DNA of 64,000 nt, from positions 29,409-93,408 of the forward strand of contig NZ_DHNR01000028.1 of NCBI RefSeq assembly GCF_002409645.1, given 5' to 3'. Under the pieces are notes generated by a model, which worked only from the letters and a program-made list of their open reading frames with translations, was not told where the DNA came from and searched no databases. The stretch's first letter is position 1; each line of letters begins with the position of its first letter. The translations under genes and the position numbers were made by a program. Positions 42,155-51,319 of the stretch are shown here, one piece after another. This DNA is from Acetobacter sp. UBA5411 (GTDB taxonomy: Bacteria; Pseudomonadota; Alphaproteobacteria; Acetobacterales; Acetobacteraceae).

Positions 42155-44512
42155 ATGTCTGAGAATCTTCCAGAATTTACTGGCTACAATTTCACCTTCG
42201 CGGTTGGTGCGTTAATTCTCTGCACCCTTACCATGCTGATCGCAGTGCGGATGATCTGTCGCGCCGCTATGGTGAAAGGCCGCTCGCATCAGAAAAGGCT
42301 GCTTTTCAGCGCCTGCATAGCCGGAAACGGTGTATGGGCCACGCATTTCGTGGCCATGCTGGGCTGCGCCAACAGTCTGGCGACAGCCTATAATGTACCG
42401 CTGACGATACTCTCCATGTTCGTCGCTACGGGACTGTTTCTCCCGACATGGTGGAGTGAATGCCGGACGCTTAACCAGTCACGCTCCCCCCGGACGGCGC
42501 TTCTCATGACCATAACGGTCGGAAGCATGCATTATATCGGCATAGCCGCCATGGGAGGCGCAGAGGTGGAGTCTATTCCGCCCCTCAGGATTATTCTCTC
42601 CCTGACAGTCGGTTTCGTCTTTTTCTACGCGGGAACCCTTCTGCTGCGCCGGCAGCGTGGACGTAGAAGATCCCTTGCTGCGATCGCATGGGTTCTCGGC
42701 ATATGCTCGCTGCATTTCATGGGCATGCCACATGCGTCTCTCGCCCATGAAGCAATGAGAGGCATGCCACAGCATATCGCCTCTCTTTCCCTTGCTGGAA
42801 TGGTGGGCGCAGGCGCGTCGACTTTTCTTGCTCTCGCCAGCATTTTTCTTCTGCTTGAATATCAGGCGGCAAAGCGGAAAATCGAGGACAGCACACGCGC
42901 CCGCAGCTTTGCCGATGCTGCTTTGGAAGGACTCGTCGTCACAACGGGGAACGTGATCCTTGATGCCAACAGCGCCTTCTGGAACCTTGCCGGAACAAAA
43001 TCCAGAAGCACATATCAGCTGAAAACCTTTTTTCCTGTTCTGGTGACAGAAGACATCATTCAGAAGCTGATCAAAGAAGAAACTCCTCGTGAAATCCAGA
43101 TGATACGACACGATGGAGAACGCATTCCCGTTGAAATTTATGCTCGGGAAAGCTCCTGGCGCGGCAAGGCACGCACTATTCTCGCGATTATCGATCTCCG
43201 CGCACGCAAGGAAACTGAAGCGACCATCAAAGAGTTGGCCATCACGGATATGCTGACCGGGATCGGCAACCGTTCCTTCTTTGTCGCCAGCCTTACTGAC
43301 CTCCTGCAGGATAAGACAAGAAATTATCCGGTCGTTGTCTTTCTCATTGATATTGATCGTTTCAAGAGCATCAATGAGACCTGTGGGCATGCCATGGGCG
43401 ACAAGGTTCTTTCCCATATCGCCAAACGCCTCCAGCTTCTCGTGCCGCAGGACGCCATCATGGCGCGTATTGCCGGTGACGAATTTGCCGTGGCCTGTGT
43501 GCTCAGCCCGGACGACGTGACGGATTTTGCTTCCTACCTTGCTCTGGAACTGAAAATTCCATTGCCGGATGGCCATGATGAACTGCCGGTTTCCGTCAGT
43601 GTTGGCTTTGCCGTATCCGACGACGACATGCAGGATGGAGGGCAGCTTCTGCATTGTTCAGGCATTGCGCTCTTGGCTGCAAAACAATCTGGCCGCGGAA
43701 ATGTTCGCGAGTATGACAGCTCCTTTGACAGCGCGATTCAGGATCGCATCCGTCTTGAGCGCGAAATTCAGCTCGGCCTCGAACGCAATGAATTCTTTCT
43801 TGAATATCAGCCGATCATGTCCACCCATGATCGTAGACTGGTCGGATATGAAGCTCTGGTTCGCTGGCAGCATCCTGAGCGGGGACGGGTCCCACCTGAC
43901 CAGTTTATCGGCATTGCAGAAGAGTGCGGGTTGATCGCACAACTGGGCGGCTGGGTCGTGCGCAAAGCCTGCCGCGATGCCGCCGGATGGAAAAATGGAC
44001 TGAATGTCTCGGTCAATGTTTCTCCCATTCAGTTTACAACCTCAGATCTGCCTGATGTCATCAAGTCCGCTCTTGACGACGCCGGACTTGAACCGCACCG
44101 CCTCAGTATTGAAATCACGGAAAGCACATTCCTTATCGGCAATCAGATCATTGATATTCTAAAGAGGCTGCGGGCTCTTGGTGTCGGTATCGTCATGGAT
44201 GATTTCGGCACGGGATACTCCAGCCTCAGCCACATCCGCGATTTCCAGTTCGACAAAGTGAAAATCGATCGTTCCTTTATCTGGGATATGATCAAGCGTC
44301 CCCACTCGGCTGCTATCGTGGACGCAATTCTTTCTCTTGGTCGCGGTCTCGGTATGGATATTGTCGCTGAAGGCATTGAGACAGCGGAACAACTTGCCTA
44401 TCTGGAACAGCGCTCGTGCTCACTCGTGCAGGGATATTTCATTGGCAAACCAAGCCAGACGATTGCCGAGCAGCCCAGAACCGAAGTTCTGGAATCCCCT
44501 GTTGCAGCCTAA
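42155..44512 (+). CDS. MHYT-sensor GGDEF/EAL cyclic-di-GMP protein
   Basis: A 785-residue membrane signalling protein. Seven predicted helices (residues 1-230) form an MHYT sensor with motif copies WATHFVAML, SMHYIGIAAM and LHFMGMPH, suggested in the family to bind copper and sense O2, CO or NO. A PAS-like segment (about 245-345) leads into a GGDEF domain (360-520) and an EAL domain (540-775). The cyclase motif reads AGDEF in RIAGDEFAV, one step from GGDEF and sometimes still active. The EAL site EALVRWQHP and DDFGTGYSSL look intact, so phosphodiesterase activity is likely. It is a single-gene unit after the etf terminator. Confidence 0.93.
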   Translation: MSENLPEFTGYNFTFAVGALILCTLTMLIAVRMICRAAMVKGRSHQKRLLFSACIAGNGVWATHFVAMLGCANSLATAYNVPLTILSMFVATGLFLPTWWSECRTLNQSRSPRTALLMTITVGSMHYIGIAAMGGAEVESIPPLRIILSLTVGFVFFYAGTLLLRRQRGRRRSLAAIAWVLGICSLHFMGMPHASLAHEAMRGMPQHIASLSLAGMVGAGASTFLALASIFLLLEYQAAKRKIEDSTRARSFADAALEGLVVTTGNVILDANSAFWNLAGTKSRSTYQLKTFFPVLVTEDIIQKLIKEETPREIQMIRHDGERIPVEIYARESSWRGKARTILAIIDLRARKETEATIKELAITDMLTGIGNRSFFVASLTDLLQDKTRNYPVVVFLIDIDRFKSINETCGHAMGDKVLSHIAKRLQLLVPQDAIMARIAGDEFAVACVLSPDDVTDFASYLALELKIPLPDGHDELPVSVSVGFAVSDDDMQDGGQLLHCSGIALLAAKQSGRGNVREYDSSFDSAIQDRIRLEREIQLGLERNEFFLEYQPIMSTHDRRLVGYEALVRWQHPERGRVPPDQFIGIAEECGLIAQLGGWVVRKACRDAAGWKNGLNVSVNVSPIQFTTSDLPDVIKSALDDAGLEPHRLSIEITESTFLIGNQIIDILKRLRALGVGIVMDDFGTGYSSLSHIRDFQFDKVKIDRSFIWDMIKRPHSAAIVDAILSLGRGLGMDIVAEGIETAEQLAYLEQRSCSLVQGYFIGKPSQTIAEQPRTEVLESPVAA

Positions 44513-44641
44513 TTTTTCCAGTCGATATTCTGGAGAGAGATGCGGTCTTTCTCATTGCTCTACTATTTTCTCAACGACGCGAGGGCAAAGAGTGCCTGCC
44601 CGAGAAAGCATCCTCTGAAAAGCGCATGATATTCTTCTATT

Positions 44642-44671
44642 CCTGCCTCAGAAGTCCTTTCTCAAGGCAGG
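44642..44671 (+). promoter_or_regulatory. Hairpin in the leader of the kinase-like gene
   Basis: CCTGCCT/AGGCAGG 7-bp stem with a 16-base loop, about 96 bases upstream of the kinase-like gene. A 5-bp dyad TCCAG/CTGGA (44517-44534) sits right after the upstream stop. I could not fit a known riboswitch to this 254-base gap. Confidence 0.3.
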
Positions 44672-44766
44672 GCGTGGGGAACATCATCCGGCCAAACAAT
44701 AGGAATTCGACTCAACAGAGTCTTTGCGTAGTATGATGGCTAGTGTGGATCACACAGACCAGAGAC

Positions 44767-45990
44767 ATGACTTTGATCAAAGACACGCAGTATCGCACCC
44801 TGAACCTCGATAGTCTTCGGCAGGTTCTGGCGGATTTACCTTCTCTGGAATCGCGCCTCGGTGGAGATGCATCTGACTGGCGTATTCGCGAAGTCAGCGA
44901 TGGCAATCTCAATAGTGTCTGGCTTGTCCACGGTCCTTCTGGTTCTCTCTGCGCCAAGCAGTCTCTCCCCCATGTGCGGGTCGATCCTTCATGGAAAATG
45001 CCGCTTGACCGAACGACTTTCGAAGCCCGATGGCTACAGGCTGTTGCACCATTAGTACCGGAAATGGTTCCGGAATTCCTTCATTTTGATCCTCAGCTTT
45101 TCCTGCTGGTGACAGCCTGTCTCGATGATCACGTCACTTTTACCGAAGCTCTTGCGAAAGGCGTAGACCCGGCCCCAATAGCGAGTCAGATCGGTCGTTT
45201 TGTTGCTCAAACTACTTTTCATACCTCATGGCGCGGTGGGCCTTTTGAGAATATGGCGCGTCTCGAAGGGGTTTTCTCGGGCAATACAACGCTGACCCGT
45301 ATTACAGTCGATCTGGTGCTGACAGATCCCTATCACGATCACCCTCGAAACCATTATCACCCAGCGCTAAAACCACTGGTGGAGCAGCTTCATACCGATC
45401 CAGCCATTCATCGCTCAGTCTGCCACATGCAGTCGCGGTTTTTCACAGCCCGTGAGGCTCTGCTTCATGGTGATCTGCACAGTGGCTCCGTCATGGTCGA
45501 CCGCAACGATGCGTCCGTGATTGATGGTGAATTTTCCTGCATCGGACCGATCGGCTTTGATTGCGGTATGTTTGTCGCCAGCCTGATACTCGCTTCTTTT
45601 GCTGCCCCGACCGAAGCACGATGTGACCAAATCCGTCAGGCAGCCTCCATCTTCCATCAAAGTTTTCTCAAAGACTACTGTGACGATTGGCTTCACAGTG
45701 ACACAAAAACCGACCTCGCTCCGGCTTTTCTAACTCGTGATGATGCTGCTGAAATCCAACGCCAGCAACGAGAAGAATGTGATCGCATCACCACTGATAT
45801 GGCCGGGTTTGCAGCTATGGAAATCATTCGCAGGCTGACCGGATATGCTCACACTTCTCATTTCGACAATCTGCCGGAAATAGAAAAAGGTCAGAAGCAA
45901 TATCAGGCTCTTTCTTTTGCAATACAGCTTCTTTCCGATTTGAAGGCAGCGCCAGAAAACCTTTTTCCGAGCGAACAGACAACCCTTTGA
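44767..45990 (+). CDS. S-methyl-5-thioribose kinase-like phosphotransferase
   Basis: A 407-residue APH-fold kinase closest to MtnK, which phosphorylates 5-methylthioribose in methionine salvage or a dihydroxyacetone-phosphate shunt. The N-terminal EVSDGNLNSVWLVHG, catalytic loop LHGDLHSGSVMVD and metal site VIDGEFSCIGPIGFD match the MtnK pattern, and the length fits. The ATG at 44767 is chosen; a GTG at 44743 is possible. No other salvage gene (mtnA, mtnB, mtnC, mtnD) is near, so the pathway link needs genes elsewhere. This gene and the next seem less GC-rich than their surroundings. Confidence 0.8.
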   Translation: MTLIKDTQYRTLNLDSLRQVLADLPSLESRLGGDASDWRIREVSDGNLNSVWLVHGPSGSLCAKQSLPHVRVDPSWKMPLDRTTFEARWLQAVAPLVPEMVPEFLHFDPQLFLLVTACLDDHVTFTEALAKGVDPAPIASQIGRFVAQTTFHTSWRGGPFENMARLEGVFSGNTTLTRITVDLVLTDPYHDHPRNHYHPALKPLVEQLHTDPAIHRSVCHMQSRFFTAREALLHGDLHSGSVMVDRNDASVIDGEFSCIGPIGFDCGMFVASLILASFAAPTEARCDQIRQAASIFHQSFLKDYCDDWLHSDTKTDLAPAFLTRDDAAEIQRQQREECDRITTDMAGFAAMEIIRRLTGYAHTSHFDNLPEIEKGQKQYQALSFAIQLLSDLKAAPENLFPSEQTTL

Positions 45991-46071
45991 AGAAAGGCAG
46001 GGCAATCTCTCCTGTCGCAACAGGCTTTTAACCAGCTTTCGGTAAGAGAAGACTCATAAAAGGAGTCTGCC

Positions 46072-47802
46072 ATGCCCGCTCTCGATGCCCCTATGCCAGC
46101 GATGTCTCAGGAACTCGCGGCCTGCCTTGCTGAAGCGCGCGCATTCGAGAAACTGGGCGATATGGCAGGAGTGAGAAAAACTGCCCTGACACATCTGGCG
46201 CGCTTTCCACGCGAACCGGCTGTTCTAGCTCTTCTGGGACGCGCTGAATTACTACTTGGTCGTCCCGCACGCGCGTTGGCTCCTTTAGCTCGTAGCGCCC
46301 GTCTGACCAACCATTTCATTTTCTACCTTCTGCAAGCAGACTGTTTAAAAAAACTCGGCCGCCTTCAGGAACAGCAGGAAACTCTTGAGCGAGCTGCCCT
46401 GTGGATGCCTCAGACTGGCACCGCCTATTTTATGGCAGGCATCGCATTTGAAGGTATTAAAGAAACAGACCGCGCCATCCGTTTTTACAGACAGGCTTTA
46501 ACAACACTCCCCAATGAAGCGGCCCTTCAACACCGCCTTGGCCGTGCATTAGTAGAAAAAGGGGAAACCATCGGAGCGCTCCATTATCTCGAGCAGGCTC
46601 TGGCAACACGTCCGGACGATCCAAATTATCTTGTCGATTTCAGTGTCGCTCTTGAACATGCCGGAAGGCTTGAAGAAGCTCTGACGACAATTGAAAAAGC
46701 TATTGCCCTTCAGCCGGAAAATCCGGAAGCCATCCACAACCGGGGACACCTGCTTTTCAATCTGAATCGTTCTGCCGAAGCTCTCGCTGTATTTGATGAA
46801 GCGCTGGCGACAGGACGCGACTGTTCCAAAACCCGTTTTTCCCGAGGCGTCAGTCTGCTCAAGCTTGGACGCTTCAAGGAAGGATGGGCTGATTACGAAA
46901 GCAGATGGAAAACCTCGCAGACGCTTCCATCCAACCTCCCGGCCCCATTATGGCAAGGAGAATCTCTTAAGGGATGTCACATCCTGCTTCATGCAGAACA
47001 GGGTTTTGGAGATTCACTTCAATTTATCCGTTTTGCACCGCAACTTGCGGCACAGGGCGCTATTGTAACCGTTCTGGTGCCTCCGCCTTTGCAGAGGCTT
47101 TTCACGACAGTTGTCGGTGTAAGCCACAGTGTGACGGACCTGCCAGCCGACGCGTATTTCGACTACCACTGTCCGCTTGCCAGTCTGCCGCATCGCCTAG
47201 GGCTTACGGAGGAAACCATTCCCTCTGCCCCTTACTTTTCTGTTCCGCCGGAAGAGGCCTCGCGACAGGGCGGACCCATCCGGCGTCTCATGTGGGCAGG
47301 CAAGCACCCCGCCCGGCGTGTCGTTGGGCTTGTCTGGTCGGGCGCTCCCCGTCCATCGCATGTCGAAGCCCATGCTATCGATCAGCGACGCTCCATGCCT
47401 CTCACCGAACTGGCCCCGCTATTTGAAGTGCCTGATACGGTTTTTGTCAGCTTCCAGTTGAACGGAACTGAGCAAATCGCGGAGGCAGCCCTACCCATTC
47501 ATGATGGCACCAACGACATCAGGGATTTTGCCGACACGGCTGCCCGTCTTCTTGGCATTGATCTCCTGATTTGCGTGGACACATCAATTGCGCATCTTGC
47601 GGGTGGCCTCGGTCTGCCGGTGTGGATGATGTCCCGCTTTGACGGCTGTTGGCGCTGGCTGGAACAGCGTAGCGATACGCCCTGGTATCCCACCATGAAG
47701 ATTTTCCGTCAGCCCAGACCGGGAGACTGGGCCGGTCTCGTCAACGTGCTGAAAGAGGATCTGAAAGCTTACACACCGCCTTCACTGGCAGCGGTATCGT
47801 AA
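46072..47802 (+). CDS. TPR-repeat protein with GT-B glycosyltransferase-like domain
   Basis: A 576-residue cytoplasmic protein. The first 270 residues are about seven TPR units (for example AALQHRLGRALVEKGETIGALHYLEQAL is one unit, by its A/G/Y/A/P pattern). The C-terminal 290 residues resemble the glycosyltransferase-9/O-GlcNAc-transferase-like fold: LHAEQGFGDSLQFIRF, VGLVWSGAPR and the nucleotide-sugar site CVDTSIAHLAGGLGLPVWMM. Such TPR-GT proteins are common in acetic acid bacteria and may modify surface or flagellar proteins. It starts 81 bases after the kinase gene. Confidence 0.85.
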   Translation: MPALDAPMPAMSQELAACLAEARAFEKLGDMAGVRKTALTHLARFPREPAVLALLGRAELLLGRPARALAPLARSARLTNHFIFYLLQADCLKKLGRLQEQQETLERAALWMPQTGTAYFMAGIAFEGIKETDRAIRFYRQALTTLPNEAALQHRLGRALVEKGETIGALHYLEQALATRPDDPNYLVDFSVALEHAGRLEEALTTIEKAIALQPENPEAIHNRGHLLFNLNRSAEALAVFDEALATGRDCSKTRFSRGVSLLKLGRFKEGWADYESRWKTSQTLPSNLPAPLWQGESLKGCHILLHAEQGFGDSLQFIRFAPQLAAQGAIVTVLVPPPLQRLFTTVVGVSHSVTDLPADAYFDYHCPLASLPHRLGLTEETIPSAPYFSVPPEEASRQGGPIRRLMWAGKHPARRVVGLVWSGAPRPSHVEAHAIDQRRSMPLTELAPLFEVPDTVFVSFQLNGTEQIAEAALPIHDGTNDIRDFADTAARLLGIDLLICVDTSIAHLAGGLGLPVWMMSRFDGCWRWLEQRSDTPWYPTMKIFRQPRPGDWAGLVNVLKEDLKAYTPPSLAAVS

Positions 47803-48013
47803 TGCGTTACGCAATAGACTGTGTCTGACGGGCGAAATATCGCCTAACGACATCAATCTATTTTATCCTCTCCGGAACAAATATTGTTGTGCAATCCATT
47901 CAACTTACACACATCAACATTCTTAAAACATACACATACTCAGAATCTAAATATATAATTAACTAATACCCACAAATAATTCACTGGAACAACATTATCA
48001 TTCGAGGACATTC

Positions 48014-48190
48014 ATGAGCTACTCCGGTGGACAGGAAGAGAAGGCAAAAACCTTCACTCGAACCGTTTCATTTTCCCTTGGAAATGGATTAAAATGTGTT
48101 TCCTGCGGCAGCTGGTTACGCTGGCAGGGTCAGCACGCCAGATGCCAGAACAAGTGCGAACACACGGTTGTCGCCATTCGTCGGAAGTAA
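48014..48190 (+). CDS. 58-residue four-cysteine mini-protein (zinc-ribbon-like)
   Basis: A short gene easily missed: 58 codons, ATG at 48014 with GAGG 7 bases upstream, TAA at 48188. Four cysteines at 28, 31, 44 and 48 (CVSC and CQNKC) sit around SWLRWQGQHA, a spacing that could bind one zinc ion. Basic overall (net positive, ends VAIRRK). The 100 bases upstream are AT-rich and contain TATAAT at about 47954-47960. It converges on gntK with a 5-base gap. Function not recognised; zinc binding is inferred. Confidence 0.65.
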   Translation: MSYSGGQEEKAKTFTRTVSFSLGNGLKCVSCGSWLRWQGQHARCQNKCEHTVVAIRRK

Positions 48191-48195
48191 AAAGA

Positions 48196-48741
48196 TCAGC
48201 GTCGGCTTTCCTGATCCTGACAGAGAAGATCAACCGCTTTGGCAATCACCTCTGTCGGATGATCCACGGCATCCAGCACAAGAATATGTTCCTGCTCAGA
48301 CGGCGCTTCCAATGTTTCCAACTGACTGTCCAGCAGAGTAACTGGCATGAAATGCCTCTTGCGACCTTTAAGGCGACGTTCAAGTTCATCGCGGGGCACC
48401 CTGAGAAAGAGGAATGTGACATCCACTCCCTCCTGTCTCAGAATGTCACGATAAACACTCTTGAGCGCCGAACAGGCGAGCAACCCTCCCCTGCCATCAC
48501 GGGCACGCTCAGCAAGCCACTCCCGGCACTTTTCCAGCCAGGGCAACCGGTCTTCATCCGTGAGAGGTTCGCCTGACGACATCTTGGCGATGTTGTGTGC
48601 CGGATGGAGATCGTCGCCTTCCTTGAAAGGCCACCCAAGTTGGGAACACAGTCCTTCCGCCACCAAAGTCTTGCCGCTGCCGGAGACGCCCATGACGACC
48701 ACCAGACGAGGCATGACGCCGTTTGGACATGACTGCGTCAT
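48196..48741 (-). CDS. gntK: Gluconokinase
   Basis: A 181-residue P-loop kinase that makes 6-phosphogluconate from gluconate. Walker A GVSGSGKT (18-25), EGDDLHPAHNIAKMSSGEPL, the substrate loop with DEDRLPWL, and ACSALKSVYRDILR are the GntK signature. The ATG at 48741 has GGGGAG upstream. Last gene of the pentose-phosphate cluster, 92 bases after rpiA. Feeds gluconate taken into the cell to 6-phosphogluconate dehydrogenase. Confidence 0.94.
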   Translation of the reverse strand: MTQSCPNGVMPRLVVVMGVSGSGKTLVAEGLCSQLGWPFKEGDDLHPAHNIAKMSSGEPLTDEDRLPWLEKCREWLAERARDGRGGLLACSALKSVYRDILRQEGVDVTFLFLRVPRDELERRLKGRKRHFMPVTLLDSQLETLEAPSEQEHILVLDAVDHPTEVIAKAVDLLCQDQESRR

Positions 48742-48783
48742 AGCCTGCTCTCCCCAGCATTACAGTTGCAGCTCAGAAACATC

Positions 48784-48814
48784 ACGGACAAGGAGCCAGA
48801 AATCCCCTGTCCGT
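48784..48814. promoter_or_regulatory. Hairpin between rpiA and gntK
   Basis: ACGGACA and TGTCCGT with a 17-base loop. It lies 20 bases past the rpiA stop on the minus strand; the T-run (TTTTC) is on the plus-strand side, so it could be a terminator for plus-strand read-through or an mRNA-processing element. Confidence 0.35.
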
Positions 48815-48833
48815 TTTCATCGTTGAAGCGGAT

Positions 48834-49523
48834 TCACGCACCAACAGTCAGATGCGCAATCCCTTCTCCACCGGCGACAATAGCGTCCGTGGCCATTCCG
48901 ACAAACAGACCACTCTCCACTACACCGACAATTGAGCGAATCTCCTGTTCAAGTCGTCCGGCATCGGAAATCACTGGAAAACGGCAATCAAGAATCAGGT
49001 TGCCGCCATCACTGACAAAGAAGGCACCGTCCCGATTGCGACGAGGTGAAGCCTGCCCGCCCAGTTGTTCAATCTGGCGAGCGGTCGCTTCCCACCCGAA
49101 CGACGTCACTTCCACGGGCAGAAGTGTTTTCATGCCCAGATGATCGACAAGCTTCGTGTCATCCGCCACGATCACCAGACGGTCGGATGAAGCCGCGACA
49201 ATCTTTTCACGCAGAAGCGCGCCGCCGAGACCCTTGATAAGATTGAGTGTGCCACGCTGGATTTCATCAGCGCCATCAATGGTCAGATTGACCCGCGCAT
49301 GTTCACCAAACGTCGTAAGATGGATGCCCAGCCCCAACGCCTGCTTTTCGGTCGCCACGGAAGTCGGGATCGCCACGAAACGCAGACCTTCCTTGTGCCG
49401 ACGCCCCAGCGCCTCCACCACAAAAGCCGCCGTGCTGCCGGTGCCCAGACCGACAACCATGCCGTCTTCGACCATCGCAGCTGCAAACTCTGCTGCCTGA
49501 CGCTTGTATTCGCTCGCGCTCAT
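48834..49523 (-). CDS. rpiA: Ribose-5-phosphate isomerase A
   Basis: A 229-residue enzyme interconverting ribose-5-phosphate and ribulose-5-phosphate. GLGTGSTAAFVVEAL, TIDGADEIQRGTLNLIKGLGGALLREKIVA and DDTKLVDHLG are family motifs. The ATG at 49523 overlaps the pgl stop as ATGA, the strongest argument for this start; the frame is open further upstream to 49574. Part of the pentose-phosphate cluster. Confidence 0.95.
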   Translation of the reverse strand: MSASEYKRQAAEFAAAMVEDGMVVGLGTGSTAAFVVEALGRRHKEGLRFVAIPTSVATEKQALGLGIHLTTFGEHARVNLTIDGADEIQRGTLNLIKGLGGALLREKIVAASSDRLVIVADDTKLVDHLGMKTLLPVEVTSFGWEATARQIEQLGGQASPRRNRDGAFFVSDGGNLILDCRFPVISDAGRLEQEIRSIVGVVESGLFVGMATDAIVAGGEGIAHLTVGA

Positions 49524-50275
49524 CGTCCCGTTTTCCCTTCGGCCTGCCCCGCAGCGCCTTTGTCGATAATCCACACAATCTCACCATCCGAGCGGATCTG
49601 GCTGGCTGGCTCAGCCGGGTCTCCTGCACGGACCCGACGGAGAACGTCCGCCTTGGATGTTCCCGTCACGAGAAACAGCACATGCTGACTGGATGCAATC
49701 GCTGGATAGGTCAGTGTCAACCGTGTATGGGGCGCATCGTCCGGCACGCAGGACGCAACCCACCGTGTCTTCTCTTCCAGAACCGGCTGTCGTGGAAAGA
49801 GAGAGGCTGTATGGCCGTTCTCGCCCAGACCGAGCAGCACCACATCAAAGAGCGGTTTGCCTGCAATGAGTATGTCTGCACCGTAGACCTGTTGAAGATC
49901 CGCTTCATACGCGCGAGCAGCTTCATCCGGCTCGCCACTATCCAGCATTGGATGAATGTTCTTCGCCGGAACAGAGACATGGTCGAACAGGATCGACTGC
50001 ACCATGCCACGGTTGCTGTCAGGAGAGTCGGCTGGGACGAAACGGTCGTCCCCGTAAAAGAACTCTGTTCGTTCCCAAGGAAAGCGCTCGGCATAATCGG
50101 CTTTCGCCATGAGCGCGTAGAGCTTGCGCGGAGTGGAGCCACCGGAAAGCGCGATACGAAACACACCCTGTGCAGCACAGGCTTTTTCCAGAAGGAAGTC
50201 GGCCACATACTGCGCCACGGCATCGGGGGTTTCCAGCACGACTTCCTGTGCCGTCATCACATCATGTCCAGCCAT
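49520..50275 (-). CDS. pgl: 6-phosphogluconolactonase
   Basis: A 251-residue hydrolase of the NagB/Pgl family that opens 6-phosphogluconolactone. RIALSGGSTPRKLYALM, ERTEFFYGDDRFVPADSPDSN and LGLGENGHTASLFP are the DevB-type Pgl motifs. The ATG at 50275 has GAGG about 5 bases upstream. Coupled to rpiA by ATGA. zwf, its usual partner, is not in the window. Confidence 0.94.
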   Translation of the reverse strand: MAGHDVMTAQEVVLETPDAVAQYVADFLLEKACAAQGVFRIALSGGSTPRKLYALMAKADYAERFPWERTEFFYGDDRFVPADSPDSNRGMVQSILFDHVSVPAKNIHPMLDSGEPDEAARAYEADLQQVYGADILIAGKPLFDVVLLGLGENGHTASLFPRQPVLEEKTRWVASCVPDDAPHTRLTLTYPAIASSQHVLFLVTGTSKADVLRRVRAGDPAEPASQIRSDGEIVWIIDKGAAGQAEGKTGR

Positions 50276-50423
50276 CAGCCTCGTTCCCAACACACACTCA
50301 CCATGACGCTTCTGCCGAAACTCCATAGTCGCCGCGAGGCGGATTTAATCCATCCGGAAACCGGAGACAACGTCGGGAACTGCAGCCTGTTTCCGACGCC
50401 CGAAGAACGTCGCTCTCCTCTTT

Positions 50424-51290
50424 TCAGGAAGCGTTACCGCCGACCCGTGGAAGGATCCACCGTTCAACTGCTTTCGCCCAGCCTTCGTTGTCGTTCGTAT
50501 CCGTTGTGAAATGCGCGTGCGAGGCGACTTCGTCCGACGCATTACCCATGGCGATCGACAGACCGGCGATGTCAAACATTGGTACATCGTTCTGCATATC
50601 ACCGAGGCAGGCAATCTCATGCGGCTCGACACCCAGCTGCCGTCCGATTTCACAAAGGGCATAACCTTTGTTGGCATTGAGCGGCGTGATATCCAGATAA
50701 TACTGGGCCGAACAGGCGACGCTGGCCTGTCCTTCCAGCAACTGACCAATCTCTCCCTCAAGACGGCCTAGCAGATCATAATCGGCGCTGGAGCCAGTAA
50801 TCTTGCCGACCTTGTCTTCCCACGGACCGAAGTCCTTGGTCACGATCGGAGCAAGACCCAGCACTTTCTGCTCATGAGGCACATAGCCCGCCGTCTCGTC
50901 CTTGACGATCCAGTCGGAGCCACAGAACAGCCAGCCATCGACTTCATGGACGTCCAGCATGTCGATGGTCGCTTTCACCGCCCCAACGGGCAAGGTGAGC
51001 GTCGAGAGGGTTTTACCCTGACCATCGCGCACGACAGCGCCATTCATGGCGGCGTAAGGCGTGTTGAGATTCAAAGCCTGATGATACCGCTCAATCCCCA
51101 CAGGCGCACGACTGCTGACAAGACATACCGCCACACCGGCAGCGCGGAGCCTGTCGATCATCTCGACACTGCTGCGCGCCACCTGTTTCTCCGGCGTCAG
51201 AAGCGTGCCATCCATGTCCGTCACCACGAGACGGACGTGATCCGTCGGCGCAGGCTTCGCATCATGTCTGGCGATATCATCAACTTTCAC
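50424..51290 (-). CDS. HAD-superfamily (Cof-type) phosphatase
   Basis: A 288-residue IIB-type HAD hydrolase. Motif I VVTDMDGTLLTPE, motif II SSRAPVG, C2 cap, Lys in VEPHEIACLGDMQNDVPMF with motif IV acidic residues. It begins with GTG (51290) after GGGAG, 6 bases away. Such enzymes dephosphorylate sugar phosphates or pyridoxal phosphate; the place between gnd and pgl suggests a sugar-phosphate substrate, but the sequence does not settle it. As I recall, a gene of this type occupies the same place in Gluconobacter. Confidence 0.88.
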   Translation of the reverse strand: MKVDDIARHDAKPAPTDHVRLVVTDMDGTLLTPEKQVARSSVEMIDRLRAAGVAVCLVSSRAPVGIERYHQALNLNTPYAAMNGAVVRDGQGKTLSTLTLPVGAVKATIDMLDVHEVDGWLFCGSDWIVKDETAGYVPHEQKVLGLAPIVTKDFGPWEDKVGKITGSSADYDLLGRLEGEIGQLLEGQASVACSAQYYLDITPLNANKGYALCEIGRQLGVEPHEIACLGDMQNDVPMFDIAGLSIAMGNASDEVASHAHFTTDTNDNEGWAKAVERWILPRVGGNAS

Positions 51291-51319
51291 AGCATACTCC
51301 CAGCGTCGCAGACAGGACG

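Noticed and set aside
44513..44766. SAM-responsive riboswitch before the MtnK-like gene
   Set aside because: Two small stems exist, but no conserved SAM-riboswitch core could be laid on the sequence.
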